A stretch of 64,000 nt of DNA, from positions 1 to 64,000 of the forward strand of contig JANYEC010000004.1 of the NCBI GenBank assembly GCA_025363295.1. Direction: 5' to 3'. Source of the stretch: Akkermansiaceae bacterium. GTDB taxonomy: Bacteria; Verrucomicrobiota; Verrucomicrobiia; Verrucomicrobiales; Akkermansiaceae. The translations under genes were made by a program, and so were the position numbers. The stretch's first letter is position 1, and the number at the start of each line of letters is the position of its first letter. Below are positions 9,251 to 17,289 of the stretch, one piece after another. The notes beneath the pieces were generated by a model that had not been told where the DNA came from, ran no database searches, and saw nothing but the letters and a program-made list of their open reading frames with translations.

Positions 9251-9460
9251 TCAGTAGGAATAGGTCGTTGGTTTCTCTACCGCCCGGAAGCCCTCTGCGG
9301 TTTCCACCGGCTTGGGCTTGGGTCTGTAAACTGTCTTTTTCGGAGCTTCCTTTTCCTTTACCGGTACATAGACGGGAACGTAGGTCGGATCCTGGCAGGA
9401 AACGAACGAGAGTCCGAGGAGGGTGACGGCTGCAGTGGCGATCAATTTGGTGGCTTTCAT
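9251..9460 (-). CDS. Short proline/lysine-rich lipoprotein
   Basis: A 69-aa protein. The N-terminal signal sequence ends in LSFVSC, a lipobox. The mature part is extended and repetitive (YVPVYVPVKEKEAPKK, YRPKPKPVE), resembling a wall- or membrane-spanning spacer. It lies inside the minus-strand module between the exported protein and the coiled-coil lipoprotein. No homologue is recalled; only export and lipidation are supported by the sequence. Confidence 0.65.
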   Translation of the reverse strand: MKATKLIATAAVTLLGLSFVSCQDPTYVPVYVPVKEKEAPKKTVYRPKPKPVETAEGFRAVEKPTTYSY

Positions 9461-9499
9461 GATATGCGATTGTGGGAGCTGTGATTTTCAGGTCAGGGA

Positions 9500-10033
9500 T
9501 TACTCGGTGGCAGCGGGGGTTGTCTGCTTGGGCACATCGGGACTTTCCACTAGGGAACCGTCGGGATTGGTGGGGGTGTAGCTTTCGCGCACCGCACCGC
9601 GGCGACCCACGAGTACCGAGTAGGCACCTAGACCTTGTGCTGACTTGAGGTGGAGATAGACCTGCACGGTGCCGTTGTAGGCTGAACGGAATTTCACTCC
9701 AGCGCGGCGGGCAGGGCGGCGGTCGTCAAGAATCAGGCTGCCAACCTCGTCATAAACGTAGATGTCGATGTCGAGGACCGCCTTGTCGATGCCGGCGAGA
9801 AACACGTAGTCGAGGCCCTTACTGACCGGGACAATGAAACGGATCATCGTGCCCGATGCACCAACGCCGTTGGTGTTTGTCGGCGCCATCGCGTAACCAC
9901 GCTGGGTGTAGTAAGTGGACATGCTGTAAGCGTCCTCCTCGGCTTCTGACGGGTCGGCGTGGACGTTTCCTGTCATGCAGGCGAATGCAGCGACGAGCGC
10001 TGCGGTGTGGATGGTGGAGCGGAACAAGTTCAT
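9500..10033 (-). CDS. Exported beta-sandwich protein (PPC-like)
   Basis: The start was moved from the ORF-track position to the Met at 10033, which begins a proper signal peptide (MNLFRSTIHTAALVAAFACM, cleavage near NVHADP). That gives 177 aa; the upstream extension is a shadow of the next gene. The mature protein alternates hydrophobic residues in a beta pattern: TMIRFIVPVSKGLDYVFLAG, then DIDIYVYDEVGSLILDD, then VQVYLHLKSAQGLGAYSVLVG. This resembles bacterial pre-peptidase C-terminal (PPC) beta-sandwich domains, which are usually appended to secreted enzymes; here it stands alone. It lies 32 nt after the preceding gene in the module. Confidence 0.65.
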   Translation of the reverse strand: MNLFRSTIHTAALVAAFACMTGNVHADPSEAEEDAYSMSTYYTQRGYAMAPTNTNGVGASGTMIRFIVPVSKGLDYVFLAGIDKAVLDIDIYVYDEVGSLILDDRRPARRAGVKFRSAYNGTVQVYLHLKSAQGLGAYSVLVGRRGAVRESYTPTNPDGSLVESPDVPKQTTPAATE

Positions 10034-10065
10034 GGTTTTCTTTGGTTTTGGGAGGGATTGAACGA

Positions 10066-10893
10066 CTATTTGGCTTTGAGAATTTCCTTCACACAGGCGG
10101 TCGCCAGCTTGTCGATTTGCTCGACCTGATCCTTGGGAATCTGTGCATCGAGGCCCACGTTGACGATCTTGTGAAGCTGGGGAAGGGTCTTGTCGATCAG
10201 CGCGACGGAAGGCATCTCGCGGGTTTTGGCGGGAAGCATCTCGCTCTTTTTGATCAGGGCGGCGACCAGCAACGGTTCGCGAAGGATGTTCGAGCTTGCG
10301 TCTGAATAATGGGCGACTATCAACTCGCTCGAGTAGCGACTGCCTTGGATCCAGCCGGAAATCATCAGCAGGGCGGAACGCTGGTCCTTTGGATTTTCCT
10401 CCAGCTTTTGCATGATGTCTTGTTGCAGGAATCCAAGCTCGCGATAGACGTCGAGCCATTTGCCCTCGTTGGCGAGCGAGCGGACCCGGCGGGCGCGTGA
10501 CAGATCGTTGTCGCTGACTTTGAGTTTATTCGCGAGTTTCTCAATGTCCGATGCCGCCTTGCCCAGGAGTTCCGCGTCTTTCGCCTGAACCGCCATGATG
10601 CCATCCGCGATACGAAGTCCGAGAACCTGGGGGATGAGGACGTCCGTGTCCGTGTAGTCATCCGGATTGATGTCCACCGCCACCGCGTTGAAAACCCCGT
10701 TCCAGTCGATTTTCCGGGTCTTCACCAACAGCGTGAGCGCGATGAACTTATCAAGCGGAGTGGGCATCGCGACCCCCATGTCGATGGCCTTGCTCGGGTC
10801 GATGGGAGGATTCAGCGCATCCGCCGCCGTGAGGCTAGCCGTGAGACCCGTGAAAACGCCTGCAAGCACTGTTCGTCTGTAGATTTTATTCAT
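10066..10893 (-). CDS. Exported helical protein of unknown function, first gene of the module
   Basis: The likely start is the Met at 10893 (MNKIYRRTVLAGVF), 275 aa, because it opens a signal peptide ending near SLTAADA; the longer ORF adds an uncharged leader with no export signal. An AGAGA-like stretch lies about 10 nt upstream. The mature part is alpha-helical, with alternating charged and Leu-rich segments (SDIEKLANKLKVSDNDLSRARRVRSLANEG) and no Cys-rich, TPR or enzyme motif. It is the promoter-proximal gene of the minus-strand run ending at 157. Function not recognised. Confidence 0.6.
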   Translation of the reverse strand: MNKIYRRTVLAGVFTGLTASLTAADALNPPIDPSKAIDMGVAMPTPLDKFIALTLLVKTRKIDWNGVFNAVAVDINPDDYTDTDVLIPQVLGLRIADGIMAVQAKDAELLGKAASDIEKLANKLKVSDNDLSRARRVRSLANEGKWLDVYRELGFLQQDIMQKLEENPKDQRSALLMISGWIQGSRYSSELIVAHYSDASSNILREPLLVAALIKKSEMLPAKTREMPSVALIDKTLPQLHKIVNVGLDAQIPKDQVEQIDKLATACVKEILKAK

Positions 10894-10968
10894 CGCTTGA
10901 TCTCTATCCGATTGGATTGCCCATCGACAAGACATTTCTGCGGATTTCGGGACCATCCGCAATTTCTA

Positions 10969-11499
10969 TCACGCGTCTTCAACGCGGGCGAGGATCCAGA
11001 GGAGGTCGGAAAGGCGGTTAAAAAACAGCCTGACTAACACCGGAACGGGTTCGCCGGATTCGTGGAGGGAAAGCACATGACGCTCAGCGCGGCGGGCGAC
11101 GGAGCGGGAATAATCGAGACTTGCACGGGCTAACGAACCCTCGGCGCCGGGCCTTGCCCAGCCAGTGAATCGGATGCCCCGTTTTTCGTAATCATGCGCA
11201 GTGGTGGTGACCCATTCGAGATCTTCAGGGCGGAGATAAGCGTAATTTTTCTCCAAATACTTTTCCTCGTCCTCAGGTAGAGTGGCGAGTTGCCCCATCA
11301 GGCCGACGAGGCGCGCCTGAATGCCGTCGATGATTGTGACGATTTCTGTATGGGTTTCCGCTGCACGGGCGAGACCGAGGGCGGCGTTGAGTTCGTCCAC
11401 GGAGCCAAGCGCTTCGACGCGGAGGGAGGTTTTAGCGATGCGTTTGGAAAACATCAGGTCTGTTTCGCCCGAGTCCCCGCGACCTGTAATAATGCTCAT
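10969..11499 (-). CDS. pduO: Cob(I)alamin adenosyltransferase, PduO type
   Basis: A 176-aa enzyme that transfers the 5'-deoxyadenosyl group of ATP to cob(I)alamin, making adenosylcobalamin. It shows the PduO/MMAB signature: N-terminal TGRGDSGETDLMFSKR for ATP binding, VDELNAALG, RRAERHVLSL and NRLSDLLWILAR near the end. The length is normal for the family. It stands alone, with no cobalamin-biosynthesis neighbours, and diverges from queE at 11567. Its product would serve B12-dependent enzymes encoded elsewhere. Confidence 0.9.
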   Translation of the reverse strand: MSIITGRGDSGETDLMFSKRIAKTSLRVEALGSVDELNAALGLARAAETHTEIVTIIDGIQARLVGLMGQLATLPEDEEKYLEKNYAYLRPEDLEWVTTTAHDYEKRGIRFTGWARPGAEGSLARASLDYSRSVARRAERHVLSLHESGEPVPVLVRLFFNRLSDLLWILARVEDA

Positions 11500-11566
11500 G
11501 CGTGAATGCTAGCAGGAGAAAAATACATGTCCATTCGAGTTCATTCGTGTTCTCTCTTGGCCGTTC

Positions 11567-12319
11567 ATGAAACTCGCAAAACTCAGCGATGGCCCGGAAA
11601 TTTTCCACACGATCCAAGGTGAGGGCGTCTCGATCGGCGCTCCCGCGGTTTTTATTCGCGCGTCCGGTTGCAATCTTCACTGCGTCTGGTGCGATACGGA
11701 CCATACTTGGAATTTCGAGGGCACGCCTTGGCCGCATGAAAAAGATGCAATTCCCGGCTACGCGAAATTTTTAAAATCCGAAGTCACTTTCCTGATAGAG
11801 CCGGTAGATGCGGCGGCTCGCATTCTCTCTTACGACTGCCCGCGCACAGTCATCACTGGCGGCGAGCCGCTGCTGCAACAGGACGAATTCCTCGAAATGA
11901 TAGGGATCATCCGCGCGAGCCAGCCGGGGCATCAATTCGAGGTGGAAACGAACGGGACTCGCATTCCTTCACCGGTTTTTCACGAGGCGGTGAACCAGTT
12001 CAATGTTTCCCCGAAGCTCTCGAATGCCGGCATGCCGGAATCGTCGCGACTTCACCCGCAGGCTCTCGCGTTTTTTGCCCAATCTCCCAAAGCGTGGTTC
12101 AAATTCGTCGTGTCGGCACCGTTTGATTTGGAGGAAATCCAAACCCTCTGCACCGCCCATTCGATCCCCCGGCAGCGCGTGTTGTTGATGCCCGAGGGCC
12201 GCACTTGTAAAGAACTTGACCTCCATGCGCCGTGGTTGGCTGAAATTTGCCGCGACCTTGGCTATCGCTTTTCGGATCGGCTACACATCCGCCTTTGGGG
12301 CGATAAACGGGGCGTGTGA
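11567..12319 (+). CDS. queE: 7-carboxy-7-deazaguanine synthase (QueE)
   Basis: A 250-aa radical SAM enzyme that converts 6-carboxytetrahydropterin to 7-carboxy-7-deazaguanine in queuosine biosynthesis. The Fe-S binding CX3CX2C is visible as CNLHCVWC at about residues 35-42. It is preceded by the substrate-loop sequence FHTIQGEGVSIGAPAVFIR, typical of QueE, and followed by TGGEPLLQ, the SAM-binding GGE motif, near 100. The other que genes are not in the window, so it is either monocistronic or coupled only to the small gene downstream. Confidence 0.92.
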   Translation: MKLAKLSDGPEIFHTIQGEGVSIGAPAVFIRASGCNLHCVWCDTDHTWNFEGTPWPHEKDAIPGYAKFLKSEVTFLIEPVDAAARILSYDCPRTVITGGEPLLQQDEFLEMIGIIRASQPGHQFEVETNGTRIPSPVFHEAVNQFNVSPKLSNAGMPESSRLHPQALAFFAQSPKAWFKFVVSAPFDLEEIQTLCTAHSIPRQRVLLMPEGRTCKELDLHAPWLAEICRDLGYRFSDRLHIRLWGDKRGV

Positions 12320-12397
12320 CTGCGTTAAATTTCTGTAAAGTGCCCGCAACTTTTCGGTGGGCGGCGGGTTTCTCGAAGCGTATCACTCCAGTAAGCC

Positions 12398-12787
12398 ATG
12401 AATCGAAACACCATGCCCCCTGACGACTCCTGGGAAACTGACGCCGTTTGGAAGCTGCTCGACCAGGTCGCCTCCCATTCTGTTAGTTCCCGATTCGTGG
12501 ATGATACGGTCCGTGCGGCACGCCTAGCAGGTGAAGTGAAACCTTGGTGGAGCCGCCTACTTTCTCCGGCGCCGCTCACAGGCCTCGCGGCGGCAAGCGC
12601 TGCTCTTGCGTTTTCTGTCATGAGTCTGCATGGCCCCGCTGGCGGACCTTCCATTCAAATGGCGATGGTGGATTCGCCACAGGCTGCTAATATTCAAGAC
12701 ATCGCGGAAACGGAAACGCTCATTGCTGCGGTGGATCATCTCGACGATTTCAGCGATAAGGAATTAGTCAGTCTCATCGGATTTTAA
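12398..12787 (+). CDS. Hypothetical single-pass membrane protein, anti-sigma-factor-like
   Basis: A 129-aa protein. A soluble N-terminal part of about 45 residues (DSWETDAVWKLLDQVASHSVSSRFVDDTVRAARL) is followed by one hydrophobic segment, APLTGLAAASAALAFSVM. The C-terminal tail is acidic and ends in LDDFSDKELVSLIGF. The layout (short cytosolic helix pair, membrane segment, external tail) resembles anti-sigma-type proteins of Verrucomicrobia, but no zinc-binding HXXXCXXC is present and no sigma factor gene is adjacent. The gene lies 78 nt after queE. Function is not assigned. Confidence 0.6.
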   Translation: MNRNTMPPDDSWETDAVWKLLDQVASHSVSSRFVDDTVRAARLAGEVKPWWSRLLSPAPLTGLAAASAALAFSVMSLHGPAGGPSIQMAMVDSPQAANIQDIAETETLIAAVDHLDDFSDKELVSLIGF

Positions 12788-12826
12788 GCGCTTCCCCCTC
12801 GCTCTCAATCACGCCATTTTCGCCGC

Positions 12827-13474
12827 GTGCAAAAAGGGCTGATATTCGATCTCGATGGAACGCTGGTGGACTCTTTGACGGGGATCGCGAAGTCGCTAAA
12901 TTACGCGCTGCGAGAAACGGGCCTTCCCGAGCATTCGTTAGAATCAGTTAGGGAATTCATCGGAAACGGAGCGCGGATCCTCATTACCCGTGCGTCCCCG
13001 AAGGATGCGGATGAGGCGCTTTTGGATCGCGTGGAAAATGCATTCAAGTCGAACTACGATGCCACTTGGCCCAGTGGGACATTTCCTTATGAGGGAATCA
13101 ACGAGATGTTAGAAACGCTGCACTCGAAAGGGATCCCCCTCACCGTGCTCTCTAATAAGCCGCATCCATTCACCTCCACGATTGTGGCGCAGGTTTTTCC
13201 TCAAATCGATTTCAAGGTCGTGCTTGGCCAGCTTCCCGGCATTCCTCACAAGCCTGATCCCAGCGGCGCTCTGGAAATCGCGAATCTAATGGGTCTGCTT
13301 CCCCAAGAATGCACGGTGATCGGAGATTCCACGATGGATATTGAGACGGCTCGCAACGCGGGGATGCAGGCCATCGCCGTGACATGGGGTTATCATGATC
13401 GTGACAAGCTGCTCGCCGCAGGAGCTCGCCAACTCATGGATGATCCTGCGGCATTGTTAGCTTTTCTAGCCTGA
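12827..13474 (+). CDS. HAD-superfamily phosphatase, phosphoglycolate phosphatase-like
   Basis: A 215-aa enzyme starting at GTG. Motif I FDLDGTLVD holds the nucleophilic Asp8 and acid/base Asp10. Motif II is TVLSNKP near 100. Motif III Lys is in HKPDPS near 143, and motif IV GDSTMDIETARNAGM is near 165. The helical cap between motifs I and II is the type found in Gph and PpaX proteins, which remove 2-phosphoglycolate or hydrolyse pyrophosphate. Substrate specificity cannot be read from the sequence. A bidirectional terminator follows 23 nt after the stop. Confidence 0.85.
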   Translation: MQKGLIFDLDGTLVDSLTGIAKSLNYALRETGLPEHSLESVREFIGNGARILITRASPKDADEALLDRVENAFKSNYDATWPSGTFPYEGINEMLETLHSKGIPLTVLSNKPHPFTSTIVAQVFPQIDFKVVLGQLPGIPHKPDPSGALEIANLMGLLPQECTVIGDSTMDIETARNAGMQAIAVTWGYHDRDKLLAAGARQLMDDPAALLAFLA

Positions 13475-13497
13475 AATAACGAGTCTTTGAGAAAATG

Positions 13498-13535
13498 AAG
13501 CACCCGATCTCCTGTGAGGAAGATCGGGTGCTTTT
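13498..13535. terminator. Bidirectional intrinsic terminator
   Basis: A perfect 12-bp stem AAGCACCCGATC / GATCGGGTGCTT with a 12-nt loop, flanked by A-rich and T-rich ends. It lies between the converging phosphatase (+) and RRM protein (-) genes and can terminate both. Confidence 0.85.
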
Positions 13536-13563
13536 GAAGAGGATTATGTGTGAGGAGCTGGGT

Positions 13564-14049
13564 TTACCAGTCGCCGCCGCCACCTTTATAGCCGCCGCCA
13601 CCGCCGCCGCCTTTATAACCGCCGCCGCCACCGCCGCCGCGACGATCACCGCCGCCCCCGCCGTAGCCACCACCACCACCGCCTCGGCGTTCACCGCCGC
13701 CGCCGCCGTAGCCGCCACCACCACCGCCACCGCCGCCACGACGTTCTCCGCCGTAACCGCCGCCACCACCACCGCCGCCGCTTGGACGGAAGCCGCCGGG
13801 CTTGGCTTCTTTAGGCTCAGAGGCATTCACGCGAAGCGCGCGGCCCTGATAGTCGTAACCATTGAGTGCTTCGATCGAAGCGTTCAGTTGGCTCTGGTCG
13901 CCGAGAGTCACGAAAGCAAATCCTTTAGATCTGCCGGTTTCGCGGTCGGTGATGATTTTGACCCGTTCAACAGGTCCATAAGCGGCGAAGAGGCCAGTAA
14001 CGTCTTCTTCAGTAGCAGTGTAGGGCAAGTTGCCCACGTAGATGTCCAT
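13564..14049 (-). CDS. Glycine-rich RRM RNA-binding protein
   Basis: A 161-aa protein. Residues 1-80 form an RNA-recognition motif: RNP2 is IYVGNLPY and RNP1 is KGFAFVTL. The remainder is a low-complexity tail of Gly runs broken by ERR, DRR, YGG and YKG, like cold-inducible glycine-rich RNA-binding proteins of plants and cyanobacterial Rbp proteins. Known relatives bind single-stranded RNA and are cold- or stress-induced, acting as RNA chaperones. The tail may drive phase separation. Codon use in the tail is dominated by GGC/GGT. A long nested inverted repeat sits 50-117 nt upstream of the start and may control expression. Confidence 0.93.
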   Translation of the reverse strand: MDIYVGNLPYTATEEDVTGLFAAYGPVERVKIITDRETGRSKGFAFVTLGDQSQLNASIEALNGYDYQGRALRVNASEPKEAKPGGFRPSGGGGGGGGYGGERRGGGGGGGGGYGGGGGERRGGGGGGYGGGGGDRRGGGGGGGYKGGGGGGGYKGGGGDW

Positions 14050-14444
14050 TTTTGTCTATTCTTATTACGCCATCACATTCAACACTTCCTGAGACCATGG
14101 CGTTAGAGACCAGACGAAGCGCGTTCAATTGCGAAATTACAAAATGAACGCCGTGTCTCTACCGCCAGATATGAGGGTTGGCAAGAATTGTTTTTTTGCC
14201 GAAAAATTTCAGCGGAATGTGCGAATTTTCCTCACCTTATCGAATCTACGCTTCAAATTCGTGCATGAAATGGATCCGCTCGCTCGGCCGTTTTCGTAAT
14301 CCGAAATCAGTGATCGCGACTCGTTGTTTAACGAAGAATGCGGGGGGATGAAATTTTTCGCGTTTCATCCGGCTCGGTTCCGGTTCAAATCTGTCGTCTC
14401 CACAAAACGTGGGCTTCATTTCACTCCTATCATCCTCACCCGCC
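14050..14444. other. Divergent intergenic region between RRM gene and argH
   Basis: 395 bp with no supported gene; ORFs in the track here are antisense shadows of argH or lack coding character. It must hold the promoters for both divergent genes. The strongest feature is the nested inverted repeat at 14099-14166. The rest is AT-richer than the flanking genes. Confidence 0.6.
14099..14166 (-). promoter_or_regulatory. Nested inverted repeat, candidate structured leader of the RRM gene
   Basis: An outer pair GGCGTTAGAGAC (14099-14110) / GTCTCTACCGCC (14155-14166) matches at 11 of 12 positions. It encloses an inner pair GCGTTCA (14121-14127) / TGAACGC (14145-14151). The transcript would fold into a long stem of two helices with an asymmetric internal loop and a 17-nt AU-rich apical loop. 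It sits 50 nt upstream of the RRM start codon on the minus strand. A cold-responsive or autoregulatory 5' leader is inferred; a transcription-factor site or a dispersed repeat is also possible. Confidence 0.5.
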
Positions 14445-15803
14445 ATGTGGAAAGGCCGCTTCTCCCAAGATACTTCGTCACTCGTCCAGCAATTCGGCGA
14501 ATCCATTTCATATGACTGGCGATTGTTCCCGCACGACATCGCGGGCTCCATCGCCCATGCCCGGGCACAGCTAACAGCAGGATTACTAACGGAAAAGGAG
14601 TTTTCCGAAATCGAACACGGGCTGCGGGAAATCCTTGCGGACATCAAGACTGGAAAATTCGAGTTTAAGACCTCACTCGAGGATATCCACATGAACATCG
14701 AGGCGGAGCTCACCAAGCGCATCGGCGCGGCGGGCGCGAAACTCCACACTGCCCGTTCGCGCAATGATCAAGTCGCCACGGATACCCGGCTTTATTGCAG
14801 GGCGGAAATCGACGGACTGCTCGCTGCCATCACCAGTCTCCAACAAGCTCTGCTAGGTCGTTCGGAAAAATACGCCACCACTGTCATTCCCGGCTACACT
14901 CACCTCCAGCGCGGCCAACCCGTCACGGCGGGTCATCATTTCCTAGCTTATATCGAGATGTTAGAGCGCGATAAATCCCGCCTAACCGACGCCCGCAAGC
15001 GCTTGAACATTTCACCACTCGGCTCAGGTGCGCTGGCAGGCTCTACCATCAATCTCGACCGCCATGCCATCGCTGCCGAGCTGGGGTTCGATGGAGTTAC
15101 TCACAACTCAATGGATGCGATCGCCGACCGCGACTACATCGCCGAAGTGTTGTTCGCCATTTCGCTCTGCGGCGTCCACCTCTCACGGCTCAGCGAGGAT
15201 CTTATTCTATGGTGCACGGCCGAGTTTGCGTTTGCCGCGCTTTCTGATGCACACACTACCGGCTCCTCTCTGATGCCGCAGAAGAAAAATCCTGATGTCT
15301 GCGAACTCACTCGCGGTAAAACCGGTCGTCTCGTTGGAAATCTGATGAATCTGTTAGTCACTGTCAAAGGTCTGCCGCTCACCTACAACCGTGACCTGCA
15401 GGAAGACAAACCGCCGCTGTTCGACTCCGTGGACACCTTGCGCCTGATCCTCGCTGTAAATACCGAAATGATTAGCGTAATGGAACTCCGCGAGGAAAAC
15501 TGCAAAGCCGCTGCTTCCGATCCGATGTTGTTAGCCACCGACCTCGCCGACTACTTGGTAAAAAAAGGCGTGCCCTTCCGCCACGCGCACGAACTCGTAG
15601 GCAAAGCAGTGGCCCAAGCCATCGCGAGCGAAACCCCGCTGGATCAGCTCGATCTAGCAGCGATCGACCCCGCTTACGGCACAGACGCCAAAGATGTTTT
15701 TTCACTGGAGCGCGCCCTTGCTGCTCGCACCAATCCCGGTGCGCCATCGATTGCCAATGTGAAGGCGCAAATCGCCCGCTGGGATAAGTTGCTGTTAGAT
15801 TAA
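14445..15803 (+). CDS. argH: Argininosuccinate lyase
   Basis: A 452-aa enzyme of the fumarase/aspartase superfamily, cleaving argininosuccinate to arginine and fumarate in the last step of arginine synthesis. The start is the Met in MWKGRFS, the usual ArgH N-terminus. TARSRNDQVATD and YTHLQRGQPVT are conserved regions 1 and 2. The flexible signature loop GSSLMPQKKNPD at about 272-283 carries the catalytic Ser. Length is normal. argB lies 3 kb downstream on the same strand, so part of the arginine pathway is loosely clustered. Confidence 0.95.
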   Translation: MWKGRFSQDTSSLVQQFGESISYDWRLFPHDIAGSIAHARAQLTAGLLTEKEFSEIEHGLREILADIKTGKFEFKTSLEDIHMNIEAELTKRIGAAGAKLHTARSRNDQVATDTRLYCRAEIDGLLAAITSLQQALLGRSEKYATTVIPGYTHLQRGQPVTAGHHFLAYIEMLERDKSRLTDARKRLNISPLGSGALAGSTINLDRHAIAAELGFDGVTHNSMDAIADRDYIAEVLFAISLCGVHLSRLSEDLILWCTAEFAFAALSDAHTTGSSLMPQKKNPDVCELTRGKTGRLVGNLMNLLVTVKGLPLTYNRDLQEDKPPLFDSVDTLRLILAVNTEMISVMELREENCKAAASDPMLLATDLADYLVKKGVPFRHAHELVGKAVAQAIASETPLDQLDLAAIDPAYGTDAKDVFSLERALAARTNPGAPSIANVKAQIARWDKLLLD

Positions 15804-15925
15804 TTATGCGGCCCGCACAGCTATCTTAAGAGGGATGATGCGGGGATCGAAAGATCATCCAATGAGGGTTAGAATGATCGAGCTGGAGCCTGCGAGAATA
15901 AGCCTCGAGGTGAGAATGCGTGAGT

Positions 15926-15950
15926 GGGGACCAGGGTGCCCCCTTTTTTA
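15926..15950 (+). terminator. Possible terminator downstream of argH
   Basis: A short GC stem (GGGG ... CCCC) is followed directly by six T residues. It is 120 nt past the argH stop, after a separate hairpin GGATGAT/ATCATCC (15833-15860). The stem is only 4-5 bp, hence low confidence. Confidence 0.35.
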
Positions 15951-16062
15951 TCCTGACATACTACTGGGTCGTCCGTGTACCGATGCCATTTCCCTTCAGA
16001 GAGGTTGAAAACCCGGAAAACTTGAGCTGGGAATTTAGGCCCAATGCGGTAGTAATCCGGCA

Positions 16063-16275
16063 GTGGAAAATCTTGGATACATCCTTCTGGCGGGTTTCAT
16101 TTTCGGAACCATCGGCTGGGGAGCCAATTCTTACGGGAAACGTTTGGGATTGTGGCAGCCCCGGGTCATCGGGTGGACCATGATGATTTATCCTTACGTC
16201 GTCTTCAATCTATGGGCCTTGTGGGGCGTGGGCGTGGGCTTGCTGGTGCTATTGTGGTTTTTTCACCACGAATGA
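16063..16275 (+). CDS. Small membrane protein with two hydrophobic segments
   Basis: A 70-aa protein beginning at GTG. Two hydrophobic segments are visible: NLGYILLAGFIFGTIGWGA and IYPYVVFNLWALWGVGVGLLVLLWFF. They are joined by a basic loop (NSYGKRLGLWQPRVIGW). It ends in FFHHE, so both ends are probably cytoplasmic. It precedes the AmgK-like kinase gene by 55 nt. The pattern is coherent for a real small membrane protein, but no function is recognised. The overlapping 15920-16183 ORF in another frame lacks such features. Confidence 0.65.
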   Translation: MENLGYILLAGFIFGTIGWGANSYGKRLGLWQPRVIGWTMMIYPYVVFNLWALWGVGVGLLVLLWFFHHE

Positions 16276-16330
16276 GACGCCGGATTTCCCTTGGCAGATG
16301 GGGCTTTTTTCGTGCTAGTTTGCGCCGCCC

Positions 16331-17281
16331 ATGCCAACTGAAGCGATCCTTTCCACCGCGCGCCAATTTCTCGGAGTGGACCCGACCGTCCGCATCTCCC
16401 TCGAACCGATCAAACGCGGTGCCTCGGGCCGCACGATCGTGCGAGTGAAAACACCGGGCCACGAGCCATTCATCGGCATCCATTGGAACGAAGAGCGCGA
16501 GGACAACTCGCAGTTTATCCCAGTCGCCAATTTCCTCAAACAGGCGAAACTCCGCGTGCCTACCATCATCCACGACCGGGCGAGGTATCGCGTGGCGCTG
16601 GTCGAGGATCTCGGCAACGTAGATTTACTTTCCCTCAAGGATCAGCCGTTCGCAGAGCGGCTGCCATTTTACCGCTCCGCGTTCGAGCAGGTGGACAAGC
16701 TTTTCTATGCGAAGCCAGCGAAGGATTTCCATCTCATGCCGCCATTTGATGCGAAGCTTTACCGCTGGGAGCAGGAGTATTTTTTCGAATACATGGTAGA
16801 GGATTATCTGGGCATGGATGCCACTGCACTTAGGAAAAATCCAGTTCTCATCGATCTATCAGAGCGTCTTGGCACCGTCGCCCGCCATTTGGTGCATCGT
16901 GATTTCCAATCGCAGAACCTCATGATCAAAGACGACAAGGTCTGGCTGATCGACTTCCAAGGACTCCGCCGTGGCCGCCAAGAATACGATCTCGCGTCGC
17001 TCATTTTCGATCCCTACATGGACCACTCCGCCGCTGACCGAGAGCAGCTTCTATCACTCTGGGAGGAAATCGCCGATGAGCGACCGTTAGAAACTCTCTT
17101 CCACGAATGCGCCGCCCAACGTCTGATGCAGGCCCTTGGTGCGTATGGAAACATCGTCAAAAACCGGGGTGATGAGTGGTATCGCCCGCACATCGCAACG
17201 GCCGCGCGCCTGCTAGGTGAGGTCACTCAAGGCACCCCGCTTGAAGCTCCGCTCGCCCCGGTCCTAGCGAAGCTCGCCTAA
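16331..17281 (+). CDS. APH-fold sugar kinase, AmgK-like (COG3178 type)
   Basis: A 316-aa phosphotransferase of the aminoglycoside/choline kinase fold. The catalytic loop is HRDFQSQNLMI near 193 and the metal-binding loop IDFQGLRRGRQEYDLASL near 212. This spacing and the LRRG-YDLASL sequence match the AmgK group, which phosphorylates N-acetylmuramate or GlcNAc at the anomeric position in peptidoglycan recycling. The partner MurU nucleotidyltransferase is not adjacent. The gene is 8 nt upstream of the CHASE2-like membrane protein gene, which is 6 nt upstream of argB, so an operon is likely. The exact substrate is inferred from family resemblance. Confidence 0.75.
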   Translation: MPTEAILSTARQFLGVDPTVRISLEPIKRGASGRTIVRVKTPGHEPFIGIHWNEEREDNSQFIPVANFLKQAKLRVPTIIHDRARYRVALVEDLGNVDLLSLKDQPFAERLPFYRSAFEQVDKLFYAKPAKDFHLMPPFDAKLYRWEQEYFFEYMVEDYLGMDATALRKNPVLIDLSERLGTVARHLVHRDFQSQNLMIKDDKVWLIDFQGLRRGRQEYDLASLIFDPYMDHSAADREQLLSLWEEIADERPLETLFHECAAQRLMQALGAYGNIVKNRGDEWYRPHIATAARLLGEVTQGTPLEAPLAPVLAKLA

Positions 17282-17289
17282 CAAAATTT

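Noticed and set aside
9500-10459. Long 319-aa version of the PPC-like gene
   Set aside because: The first 142 residues are a shadow of the upstream gene; the signal peptide begins at 10033.
13564-13830. Repeat array or CRISPR-like minisatellite
   Set aside because: The GGC/GCC repeats are the coding sequence of the glycine-rich tail of the RRM protein.
14246-14764. 172-aa minus-strand ORF
   Set aside because: It is antisense to argH, which has full family motifs.
15920-16183. 87-aa plus-strand ORF
   Set aside because: It overlaps the small membrane protein gene in another frame and has no recognisable features.
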